Shown here: positions 48,724 through 58,485 of the stretch, piece after piece
Layout of the letters: every line of letters begins with the position of its first letter
Position numbering within the stretch: the stretch's first letter is position 1
From: Grifola frondosa
Taxonomy: Eukaryota; Basidiomycota; Agaricomycetes; Polyporales; Grifolaceae
Direction of reading: 5' to 3'
NCBI GenBank assembly: GCA_001683735.1
Contig: LUGG01000024.1
Coordinates: 62,001 to 126,000 of the forward strand
DNA length: 64,000 nucleotides
Program-made: the position numbers and the translations under genes
The notes under the pieces: model-generated
Database searches by the model: none
What the model saw: only the letters and a program-made list of their open reading frames with translations
Told to the model about the DNA's origin: nothing

Positions 48724-49416
48724 ATGGCAGACTCAACACCGAAGATTCGAATTGTACGTTGTGTATTGTATCCCTACGCTTTCCTGACTATTGGCCCTCG
48801 GCTGCACATCTGAACTCGTGGATTACGTCGTGGTTTGCTTCGACTTTCACTATGGCTTCTCCGTTTCAAGCTGAAGGGTGCAGAACCGGATCTGTCTGCA
48901 GCTACGTATCAAATTCATGACGAGTCGCACACCATTGGCAATGCGCTGAGATGGATGTTGATGAAAAAGTATGTATGACCCATTGATTCCATGCTCTCAT
49001 CTAACTCCCTTCATAAGTCCGAAGGTTGAATTTTGCGGATACAGGTGAGCTTGGACACATGCCATTTGGCCACCAATACAATTTCCTTTTGTCCCTCAAT
49101 TACTCTTCACCTCATGGAATATCCTGACGCTTTTGTTCCCTACCGTTGGTTCATCCGCTGACCCATTGTCCTCACAGTGTCCCTCACCCTTCGGAAAATC
49201 ACATCAATATGAGGATTCAGATGTATGGTAAGTGGTATTTAATGAATTCTTGAAGACATCTCGAACGGACGTTGCTCTGCTTCAGACAATCTATCGTCAT
49301 TAACGGCTCTTCTGACGGCTCTGAATGACCTGGATAACCTATGCGAGACGATTGAGGATGCCTACAAGACAAGTTTACGGCTGGATCGTTATGAGCGGTG
49401 GGATGAAAAGAGCTAA
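48724..49416 (+). CDS. RPC19: RNA polymerase I and III subunit RPC19 (AC19)
   Basis: The alpha-like assembly subunit shared by RNA polymerases I and III. Five short exons: MADSTPKIRI; LKGAEPDLSAATYQIHDESH and TIGNALRWMLMK (the RPB11/RPC19 alpha-motif); NPKVEFCGYS; VPHPSENHINIRIQMY; and DNLSSLTALLTALNDLDNLC plus ETIEDAYKTSLRLDRYERWD before the stop at 49414-49416. All splice phases agree and the length, about 110 residues, is right for this subunit. The nuclear/nucleolar role is essential. It is divergently transcribed from the unknown gene at 47.5-48.1 kb. Confidence 0.93.
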
Positions 49417-49771
49417 TCGTTGTTTGACGTGATCTGTATGTCGTATCATTATTCTTGGTCTGTTAGTTTTGCTTTCAGTAGTGTGCTCGTGTTTTCATCT
49501 GACTGAATCTAGAAGCTTAAAATTCTAGTAATGCATATTAGCCAGATATGGCTTTCCGACTGTATTCGCAGTGAACATTAATTGTAGTTCTGCTCGCGAA
49601 TGCACGTCGGCCAAATACTGTATTAAGATCAGTGCTCTCGTTTCCCCAGAACTACTCAGAATTACCAGCCAATTAGGACTGGGATTATATCTACAGCTCA
49701 TCCTCAAATGAGGCACCGAACGACAGAACCAAATTAAACACGCGGGGAAGAGCAGATCCCAGCTGAAAATA
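49417..49771. other. Intergenic between convergent genes
   Basis: About 355 bases without coding evidence, 3' flanks of RPC19 and the next minus-strand gene. Confidence 0.4.
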
Positions 49772-50353
49772 TCAATCATCTGTCAAGTCTATTACTCCGC
49801 CACTCGCGGAGCTCCCCAGGCGAATTGGCGAAGCCTCTCTCTTCAAAGGCATCTTAGACCCGGAAGATCGTCTGTGTTTCGCCTCTGCACGATCCATCTT
49901 CGCTTTGAAGGCCATCATGCTTTTCTGCATCAAGTCAAATTGAGACTTGAGAGCAGAAAGATGTCATGAGTTCTATGACTTGGTGACTCAAAAAGCCTAC
50001 CTTGAGAACAGCAAAATCTTCGTCCCCCTCGTCATCGTCCTCGTCTTTTATTGTCCTTGGCTTCAGATCGTCTTCCTCGACAGCAGAAGAGAGCCCCGCA
50101 ACTGCATCATCTGGTGTGGTGCGACGCGGTTGCTTGTTGTGCCGAATGGTGTCTTCTACAGGCGAGTCGCGCCCGCGTGTCGTACTTTTACCCTGATCGA
50201 GATCTATGACTTGTTCAACAGACCGTGGCATGATTCCTTGAGCTTGCAGCATTTCTGGCGCATTCAGAAGACAGCGTCATCCAGACTGTAATCAATAAGA
50301 CATGAGATGGTACATCTTACCTTTCGATCGAAAGCGAAAAATAAATGTGGCAT
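49772..50353 (-). CDS. Small acidic/basic protein with C-terminal SUMO-interaction-like motif
   Basis: The first exon MPHLFFAFDRK starts at 50353 and is followed by a small intron. Next comes SLDDAV and then NAPEMLQAQGIMPRSVEQVI, but one base seems to be missing near 50268-50270 between the two. The main exon continues DLDQGKSTTRGRDSPVED, an acidic KDEDDDEGDEDFAVLK, and splices (intron about 49924-49984) to KSMMAFKAKMDRAEAKHRRS. The end is GSSASGGVIDLTDD at the stop 49772-49774. VIDLTDD is a textbook SUMO-interacting motif (hydrophobic core plus acidic run), and QVIDLDQG resembles a second. I do not recognise the family. The motif and charge pattern suggest a nuclear regulatory protein, which is inference. 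Confidence 0.5.
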
Positions 50354-51984
50354 AGGGTTGCTTATCTAGTGTTCGAGTTCGAATTCGTTTTACTTTGTGC
50401 ACCTTGGCTTCACCAAGGCTTGATTGCAGCGTTGTAACCGGCTTATTAGATAGCATGACAGGATGGCCTACCGGATACAGTGGGCTCCGGCTTTTTTGCT
50501 GCTCTCATGAACTAATCCGATATCGAGACCATGCACATTCCCACCCCCAGTATGTTCGGATTCACCGACTTTGACAACACGGCGCAGTTTGAGTTCAATG
50601 AGACCTATATGTTCGCTGTCCTCGCCACCTAATCGTCCCGCAGTTACCGTCTAATTAGAGGGCACGAGTCACCCACGTGACCCCTCTAGGTAGAGCCGTC
50701 TACAGCCTTTCCCTTGCCTGTCAAGAAATGGGCGAGAATCGGGGAGAGCCGTGGAGACTGCAACTCTGATGCCGATGCGTCGCTAGGCTCGGCATCAACC
50801 GCATTATCCGCCTCCACCGCCCGACGGCTACCGACCCCGTCCAGACCTTTCCCAGCACGTGCATCCAAGCGCCCTCCCGCCCACCGTCCCCCTACCGACG
50901 CGCGTCCTTTTCCCGCCGGCGCTTCCCTCCTCCTTTCAGCGCTCCCCTTACTACCCGCGCTTCCATTTTCGTCCTCTCGCTAAATTACTGATAATCCAGA
51001 TCGTGCGCTAGATAGATCTCATACTTACTTACTTACTTACTCTATTTCTTTCTTACTTACCATTCCTGGACGGCCGCCCACGTCGAATCTGCATCAAGCG
51101 CTCAACGCCAAATCCGTCGAAAATGTAATATTTCTGCCCAGCCCTCCCGGATGAGGCGGAAAAACAACTGGCGGCCTCAACGCAGTACGACTGCCCGCCT
51201 GCAGCGTGCCGCGCTCTCAAATGGGTGGGCCTCTTTCTTAGAGAGGGATCCGGGGGCGAGCTTGTAGGTCCAGTCACGTGTAATGCCCGACCCATCGCAT
51301 GACAACTGGATCATCTCACGCACACGGACCCATAACGCTCCGGAGATCGGACCCGCATGCTGCGATCACCCAACAATTCGGATTGACCAATGGGAATGGT
51401 GCCTTTTCCAGCATCTGTTCCCATGGAATCCACATGGTAAGTTCAACTTTCCAACACGATCCTCCCCTTATATCATCCCCTTGCCCATCGTCCTTCACGT
51501 TCTCCAGCCTCCTTTCCTCGACGCCCACGCCCACAGCTGTTCATCTGCCCCCTTGCCTTATACCATTCCCTTGCCCGTCGTCCTCCACGTCCTCCTCCAC
51601 CCTCCTTTCCTCAACATCTACGCCCACAGCTGTCCGTCGGCGCCCACCTCCTTACCCGTCGTCTCTCGCGTTCTCCACTCTCGTTTCCTCGACGCTGACG
51701 CCGACGCCGACGCCGACACCCACAGCTGTCCATTCACCTTCTTCCTCGTCGTCCTTCGTGTTCTTCCCCCTCCTGTCCTCTACGCCACGCCCACAGCTGT
51801 TTACGTCTGCGCCTCTCTCCTCTCTTACTTTCTCCGTCGTTCTTCTCTCGTTTTTCACCCTTCCCTTCCTCGACGTCGTTGACGACGTGCGCTCACAGCG
51901 ATTCCTGTCTGCGCCTGCCACGGTTTCTATTGTTTACGGTCTAGTCTTTCGTCTTGTTAGCTTCTTAGGTTTGCCGATGACACA
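50354..51984. other. Intergenic region with simple repeats before the KDZ gene
   Basis: No gene is supported. It holds an (ACTT)n microsatellite at about 51024-51060 and the pyrimidine-rich minisatellite listed separately. The long open frames across 51.28-52.02 kb are a by-product of the pyrimidine-rich repeat, not protein. Confidence 0.45.
51455..51870. repeat. Pyrimidine-rich minisatellite, about 4-5 degenerate units
   Basis: Units of about 70-96 nt share CCCGTCGTCCTCCACGTTCT, TTTCCTCGACGCC and CGCCCACAGCTGT. The anchor ACAGCTGT occurs at 51533, 51626, 51722 and 51793, giving spacings of 93, 96 and 71. A GACGCC hexamer run sits at about 51692-51718. The array ends about 120 bp before the KDZ start and may be part of the terminal region of that element. 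Confidence 0.6.
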
Positions 51985-54554
51985 ATGTGCTCCAAGAAGA
52001 GGAGCTATCTATCCTCAGTCATGAACGTTCGGCATGGTCGAAGTTTCGGCAAGTCTACTAAGGCAGAGACCCATGTCATCAGCGACTATCACAGGAGGAG
52101 GTTGGAAGCCTTGAAGAAGAACAGGAAGCTCATCACAGGTGTGTCCTAATCTACTTCGCTCTCGCTCCTAGCTAATTCACTTCAGGTCTCAGTTTCGAGG
52201 GTCGGGAACATTTGCTGAATACGGAGATCGCTATGGAAGTGGACAATGACCCCGCGTTTCCGCTTCCTCCTGGTGAGGAGGGCATCTTTCTTAGCAACGC
52301 GGGCGGTGAGGTCGATTTCTGTCACGAACTATTCCAGATACCGGATGCGTCTGCAAGGAGGTGAGCCGTTTTCATGATTCGTGTCATTCCAATCTAACAT
52401 TATGTAACAGTAAGCGGCAGGATAATCGTACGCACTGGGATAGAATGAGTGCGCGGAACAAGGAGTGGGAAGAGCAGATGGAGGAGTTGATAGATAGCTA
52501 CATGAAATGGAGAGCTGGCTTGCGTAACGAGGGAACAGCCGCTGGCGCGCGCTGGGAGATGTTCGTCATTGATTTCTTCGGTAAGTCTAATCTCCACTAT
52601 AATATCATCAAACTCACTGGTTATAGGTACATCGACGACGTGGTTCACATCGGCGTCCGCCTCCGAGCGGATAAATGTGACGCTGGCCGCAAGCGGCTAT
52701 CTGGGTACGGCGCCGCGACATCCCACTGTTGCGCTGTCCTTCCAAGTGTTGGATGCATACCGCCAATTGCATCGTGTATGTCCACGGCTCAGCATTCAAG
52801 GGATGGTCCGCGCGCTTTGCTATCTTCATCTGGTAAGTAGTCTCTTATGTGTGCCATTATGACGGCTGACACAATTCTAGGTTCCGTATTCTCGAACTCT
52901 AGTGGATCAATTCAGCATCTCTTTCGACGTCTATCTCGACATCTTGCGTGGCGTTGACAGCCGCATCGACGCGACGCTTCATCATGATATCCCTAACTGG
53001 AAATCCCAGAACGCATGTGCCCCGTGCCTCTATGTTCTTGAAGATGAGGCCCCTCTCAAGTACTCTCTTCTAGCCACTATGGACGGCAACCAGTCCCTCA
53101 AGCTTGTTGATGACATCTTCCGGTCCGGCACCCCTCACGACGACAATCGCGTTGGTCTTTCAGAGCTGTGGTTGTCGCCTGAGCAAGTTGATGTGTTCAA
53201 GGACGAGGTTCGAAATGCCAAGGCCAAAAAGGTATTTGATTCAGTTTCATGTTCTGATGTTAGCTAATATGTTACTATTCTTAGAAGGCCAACTCATCCG
53301 CAGCTACGGGTGCCTCCGCCCCTGCGGATAATGAGCATGATGAGGAGCAAGCTGCGGAGGAATTAGAAGATGAAGATGAGCCTTTGTCAATTTGTGTGAA
53401 CCGATGGCGGAATGCGGGACCGGAGGCGTGCAAAAAAATGTTCCGACTTTTCGCGGCAACAGGGATCTTCGTGTGTATTTGCTGACATGGGCAACTGCTA
53501 GCGGCATGCGATATGATTCGGAGTGGCGAATTGTACGTACACCCTTTTTCATGAATCACATAACTAACAGTCTTGGCAGGATGAAGTACCCCCTTGCCAT
53601 TGTCGATCGGCTCATCAAGATGTATGGACCCGGTGTAAAGGCGGGTTATGACATTTGGTGCGCGTTCTCGAAGACGTTAGCCGCTAGCTCCCTCAGCGAT
53701 CGCGCACTCGCTGCTTGCTTCTCGGGCGTCGTGCCAGCATTCCACGGACACAGTCACAACCGTGGCTGTCAAGTCTCGTGGCACCCAATGTATATGGAGG
53801 GTGTTGGTAAAGAGGATTTCAAAGGATGTGAACATCTGTTCTCGGAGTCGAATGCGTTGGCATCGGGTACGCGTCTCGCGACGGCGTTTCATCGCCGTCA
53901 GGCAATTGAGCAGTTCTTCACCTTCTGGGGTGAACAGAAGCATGCGGAATCGGGTAGGTCATCTTATCATCAAATGTCCGGCCCACGCTGATGTTGTCGT
54001 TTTTAGGTCGATTTATCTTCAACAATTACCGCCAGGCGCTGGATATTATCAGGGACGGCTCGCTGGAGCTCGATATTTTCGCCAGGGAGTTGAAGATTGG
54101 ACCCACGGAATATGAGGAGTATCTAGTACAGGAACGAGAGCATTTGCGCTCACTGAAGACGGAACCGCCTGAAGTCGTGCGCAAGGTGGAGTACATGTAT
54201 GCATTGGGGCAGCTTCGGGATGCTCAGTAAGTTTGTAATTTTCGTTGTGACACAGTGCTAACTAAGGATTAGGGTGAAAGCGGCTGCTGCAGAAGCAAAT
54301 TGGAAGCTGCGAGACACGCTCATCATTCGCGACGGCATCTGTGGCAAGCAAATCACGCGAATTCAGACCTTGTACCGGACAACGGGAGAACGTCTGCGTA
54401 GGTGCGAGGAACAGGTGCACTCTATAGAAGAAGAGCTTGATATCCCTGTCCGTTGGTCTATTGGTATGCCGGTGATACTCTCTTGCCGACTCTGACCTAT
54501 AAAATAAAAATATGTCTTCTATAGATCGTAAAGTCAGTAGCAACGAGATATAGC
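51985..54554 (+). pseudogene. KDZ transposase with CxC1-like cysteine cluster; premature stop and truncated C-terminus
   Basis: A Kyakuja-Dileera-Zisupton type transposase gene in about ten exons. The start is MCSKKRSYLSSVMNVRHGRS. The CxC1-like region has GYLGTAPRHPTVALSFQVLD, RLSIQGMVRALCYLHLVPYS and NACAPCLYVLEDEAPLKYSL, then ATMDGNQSLKLVDDIF with a probable catalytic Asp. The core has KYPLAIVDRLIKMYGPGVKA, GYDIWCAFSKTL, HGHSHNRGCQVSWHPMYMEG, GCEHLFSESNALASGTRLAT and RRQAIEQFFTFWGEQKHAES. The tail runs NNYRQALDIIRDGSLELDIF and LRSLKTEPPEVVRKVEYMYA and stops after EEELDIPVRWSI. A TGA at 53483-53485 interrupts GIFVCIC-HGQLLAACDMIR, where the family normally has Arg; CGA to TGA at a CpG would explain it. 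The usual C-terminal domain of over 150 residues after RW is absent at the border with the LTR element. Confidence 0.8.
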
Positions 54555-54599
54555 GCGAATGGGCTCCCGATTTCTCGCAGAGGTCCTTTCACCGAGTTG

Positions 54600-55715
54600 T
54601 GTAACTAGCTATGCTCGCGAGTCGCACGTGAATCGTACTTCTCTGAGGTAGGGGAAATGCAGAAGAAGATACAAGTAAATGCTTAGCAATATCGGCTCTT
54701 CGCGCACTCCACGCGTATCGCAACTAAAGAGGTCTCCTTGATCGTAGGTTCGAAGTCGCAGCGTGTATGATGGTTTATCCGTATAGTCGCAAGTATCGCG
54801 GTCGCAGTTTCGCAGTGAGAGGAGAGCTTTAGTGAAGAGCGGTCGTGATCGCAAGTGAAGCCGGCGATTTTGAACTCTGTACTTGTGGGGGAAACTCGTG
54901 TCTGATTCGTATCGTGCTATACATGAGTTTTTATGAATTATTCTCCGTATAGAAACGCAAAACGTCCTCGGTATAAATCAAAAGCCGATCGCAAGTACCT
55001 TGCGACGAACATATCCTGTGAAATACGATAGCTAGTAAGGGAAAGGTCAATCGCTATAATGTCAAAAGTCTGGGATGAAACGCGATACGAGTAAGCTAAG
55101 ATAAATCAAGAAAATGAAAATACCGAATGTATGGTGGCTGAACTGCTACACCTGCCACGTATAGCCATGCACTGCACCAGCGAGCGAAGCGCGCGAAGAC
55201 ACGCGTGAGTAAATGCGCGGTCTTCTCGGGGCGTTTATTGTAAAGGGGAACGTGTCGCACCGGTAGTACGGTCCGGAATACACCGCAAACAATAGTGGCG
55301 ATGTCGCATTGACGTGTGTAATCGCGTGGCGCAGCTAAATCAGCTATGGGAAGAATCTAAGGCTGGGTAGGAGTCGAGAGGACTGGGATCAGGGTTCGAC
55401 GCGTGTGATCCGTCAGGTAGATGCATGTAGGACGCCGAACAATTGGGTCGCAAGTGTTTCGACCTATCGCACGTCTCCATGTGGTGAATTTGAATGGTTA
55501 AATGACGTATCGCGTGAGTTTTGGTGTGTACGAAGGGGTGGAGTCTTTGATAGTCTATGTTCGGCTGATCGCACGTCGCAACGAAGTCAGTTACTATTAT
55601 GCAAGTGACCTGCGACGAGTTATCGCAAGTGCTACTCGGTGTGCGACTTCTGCATGATCGTCAGATGCTTGAATGCGAAAATAGATTGATCCACGTAGCA
55701 TGCGCCTTCGTATCA
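54600..55715 (-). repeat. Putative 3' LTR of the Ty3/gypsy element
   Basis: The segment begins TGTAAC at 54600 and ends TATCA at 55715, immediately next to a polypyrimidine run (TCTCCTCCTCACT on plus, a polypurine tract on the element strand). TG...CA ends and a tract directly inside the LTR are what the family predicts. It has no open frames and holds five TCGCAAGT copies. The partner LTR is not in the window, so both ends are unproven. Confidence 0.4.
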
Positions 55716-55751
55716 TCTCCTCCTCACTGAAATCTGGACCGTCCTCGGTCC
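55716..55751 (-). other. Polypurine tract and hairpin A (putative second-strand primer)
   Basis: On the element (minus) strand a perfect 6-bp stem with a 4-nt loop (plus: GGACCG TCCT CGGTCC, 55736-55751) is followed by TTTCAGTGAGGAGGAGA, which runs into the putative LTR at 55715. Position and purine content fit a polypurine tract. A sister copy lies at 58163-58200. Confidence 0.45.
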
Positions 55752-55847
55752 GCGCGGAGTGTAATGCCGTAACGAATGAATTGTTCCTCGTCGCAACGTC
55801 GGGACTGTTCGGTGTTTCCTAATTTGAACAGTGCTGTGAATTCGCTC

Positions 55848-55853
55848 TATAAG
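55848..55853 (+). promoter_or_regulatory. TATA box of the antisense gene
   Basis: TATAAG lies 89 bases upstream of the ATG at 55942, followed by a pyrimidine-rich leader (CCACCGTTCGTTTCCTTAGC). This is the usual layout of a fungal promoter and suggests that the antisense gene has its own start site within the element. Confidence 0.5.
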
Positions 55854-55941
55854 ACACTGAGATCAAGCTCCCACCGTTCGTTTCCTTAGCCCCTTTTTAC
55901 TTCTCCTACTGCCACAACTTGCGCTTTCTGTCTTCTTCGTC

Positions 55942-57847
55942 ATGCAACCTGTTCAAAACCAGTCTGAGTCCGATTTACTCGAAGGTCTCGACGCCGCGGC
56001 TCTATCCAATGTTCGTACACAAGCCCATCGCCGCGCTGTAGATGCGGTTACGCATCTTTCCGCGCCAGTTTTGAATCTAGAGACGCGAAGGGTCCATGGG
56101 GAACGTTTATTTCGTGCGCTCGTAAGCCAGGTTCCCCTTTTCTTTGCGCATTGTACACTGATTTTAATAATTCAGCGTCTGCTCCGTCCTAACGCATCTG
56201 CGGAGACCTTGCGAGAAATCGAAGGTTGGGTCGCAATCGCACGTCGCGCGTTCCAGGGCCTGTATAACCAGGCTTGGCTTTCTTGGGGGTCAGAGTTCAT
56301 GGTGCGACCCGATCCCGGTGCCCTGGAGGCAGAGTTAATGCGACGTTTGGACGGAGTGTCTACGCCTTCTGTCGGTAGTGCGGTGATGCAGTCGCTGTCT
56401 TTGGAGGAGAATCCAGGTGATGTGCTGGAGACTGTCGTCGCTCCTGTTCCTGCGATTACTGCTAATATTGAAGAGGGATCGGGAGTGAATGAGTCGTCGG
56501 AGGGTGACGATGAAGAGGAGCAAGTGGACCAGCTTCATGAGTCGCCCCCGCGACAACCCGCGACGAAACGCATGAAGACCAAGAAAGCTGAGGAGGAACG
56601 GCCTACGACTGTCGTCGCACCTGGGGATATCGTGGCAGCACGGGCCAGTATTCGCGGTAGAGGGTTAACTTTGTTAACCAACCTGGACGCTAGTGGTCGG
56701 CTCGAAAACGTTCTTGTCGCCGGAGGGTCGGGGAGACGCAACAAGCAGGGTATCGTTGTTGGTGATATTGTCGGGCCGGTATGTTCTGTGTTTATTATTA
56801 GGAGTATCTGTTACTGAAGATTCGTCAGTGCGACCGTTGTCGCGACTTGCAGCGTCCTGCATTGTGTGCCATCCGTCCCAAAGACCGACTATGCGATCGT
56901 TGCAAGCACGACAAGAAAGGGTGTTTCTGGCAAGGAATGACTCGCGACGCGATCGCAGGTTTGTAACTTCGCATTTTCTGCTAATTCTCCTGCTTGATTA
57001 GCTTTTTGTTTGTTAGATCGTGTTCGTCAACAGCAAGGCGTTCGATTCTCCACGAGTTCTGGTGGTACGGATAGTGCCTCTCCAGGCTCTATTCGTATTC
57101 CTGCTCGTAGGCCAGATGGTACCTTGATCCCTTCTCCCTTGACTGCTGCTGCTCCTGCTGCTGCGGTGAGATCTCTCCCACCTCTTCCTATCGTGATGAT
57201 AGAGACATTGCCTCCAAAGGCTCCAATACCGCGTCGAACGACGCGTCAATCTGCTGCGATTCCACCTGCTTCTACCGATGCACCTGTCGCAGGTGTACCG
57301 TCGGGCTCGTTGTTGCTGTCGAAAGCAGCTGCTAGGAAGACCAAGCGCGTCGCGAAGGGAAAGGGGAAGGCGAAGGCTGCTGAGCCTCCTGTCGCCACGC
57401 CCAAACCTCCTTCTCCTGTTGAGCCAGAAGACGAACCGTTCCTTCCATCGCCCGACATCAACCCTCTGTTCTTCGCGTCTCCTGCACCTTCTCCCGTTCC
57501 ATCGGCTAGTATTGCTGGCCCGTCGCAAGTACGCGCTCCTCGCCGTGAGCCTCCCGCCACTGATCCGCATGCTCCTCCGCCGTTTGTTCTCGACCCATTG
57601 GCTGCGACCCGTTATCGCGTGCTGAGCGAGCGCGGATACGTCCTCGACATGGAGATCGACGTGCGCGACACTGAGGTGTTTCGCATTAACGAGGAGTTAC
57701 GTCGTATCGTCGAAGATGCTGGTGGAGATCCTGACGCTTGGCCTGGTTCAGCTCACCTCAGTGAGTACGCACTTTGGCTCGCAAGTGACGTGTGGTGACT
57801 TGTCCATAGGTCGTTCGAGGAAGCCATCTGAAGGAGATCGCAAGTAG
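55942..57847 (+). CDS. Antisense zinc-cluster protein encoded inside the LTR element
   Basis: A spliced plus-strand gene lying between integrase and the putative 3' LTR. Exon 1 encodes MQPVQNQSESDLLEGLDAAA and a helical region. An in-frame 60-nt intron (about 56118-56174) joins RLFRAL to RLLRPNASAETLREIEGWVA. An acidic stretch and a basic PATKRMKTKKAEEER follow, then GLTLLTNLDASGRLENVLVA. After an intron at about 56779-56821 comes a cysteine cluster, CDRCRDLQRPALC ... RLCDRCKHDKKGC, with spacing C-x2-C-x8-C-x8-C-x2-C-x6-C, close to the fungal Zn2Cys6 binuclear cluster. A Pro-rich region with KTKRVAKGKGKAKAAE and PSPVEPEDEPFLPSPDINPL leads to a conserved-looking end (RYRVLSERGYVLDMEIDVRD, VFRINEELRRIVEDAGGDPD). 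A last small exon stops at 57847. All four introns are in phase and the frame is open, in contrast to pol. Nuclear DNA binding is inference. Confidence 0.7.
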
Positions 57848-58485
57848 TAGGATGGATTGAGGCGTTCGCGATTTAATCCCGTGGATATTTGGACCATTTC
57901 TCTATTTTCCTCCGTTCGTACGTTGTCGCTTGCCTGTCCACCCATGCGTCGTTTTCCTTTTCTGTTCTATCGTCTCGTTTCCAATTGCGTTGTTTGTACA
58001 ATATATACTGTCTTGTTTCTGCGGTCGATATATTTCTATAAAACGTTTGTAGGTTATATTTAATGAAACTGAATGTCTTAGACGAATATCTGTCTGATAT
58101 AAGCTGAAGAAAAATTGCGAAAATTAAGTCGCAAAACTCGCTCATATTGCGTCGCATTAAGACCTTCTCCTCCTCACTGAAATTCTGACTGTCCCCAGTC
58201 ATCGTCTCAGTGCTGAGTAAGAATCGCAGTCGTGACGCGATTATAATCATCGCAAGTGAAAGAATAAACTCAACAGAAATATGGTACAAGGGGAAAGGCT
58301 CAGTTGTTCTTCATTGCCGTAAAACCCCTGTGAGGCTTTGCGCGACTGTCGCAGTGACTATCGCGACTTACATGAAACACTATAAGTACAGAAAAATGTA
58401 AGCATAAAACAAAATGTCTGATAGGTAAGGAAAAGTATGCGATTCGCAAATTCATTCTTGAGGAAGATCTTCTTCATCCTCTGCC
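57848..58485. other. Spacer between antisense gene and integrase
   Basis: AT-rich sequence with no supported open frame. It contains the second polypurine/hairpin segment (58163-58200). It probably carries the 3' ends of both the antisense gene and the pol transcript. Confidence 0.4.
58163..58200 (-). other. Polypurine-like tract and hairpin B
   Basis: On the element strand a 5-bp stem (plus: GACTG TCCC CAGTC, 58187-58200) is followed by AATTTCAGTGAGGAGGAGAA. It is nearly the same as the segment at 55716-55751. One stem pair differs as C-G versus T-A, so base pairing is kept. Confidence 0.5.

Noticed and set aside
51283..52024. Plus-strand frames of about 200-240 codons rich in Ser/Pro/Thr
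   Set aside because: They are created by the pyrimidine-rich minisatellite, which stays open in several frames.
53483..53485. TGA as a possible recoded (selenocysteine or readthrough) codon in KDZ
   Set aside because: Fungi of this group lack selenocysteine insertion, and a CpG transition from the expected Arg codon is simpler.
58163..58200. This segment as the inner edge of the 3' LTR
   Set aside because: The sequence beyond the tract does not give a TG...CA end (it reads TTAAGA before the tract), while the copy at 55716 directly adjoins TATCA.
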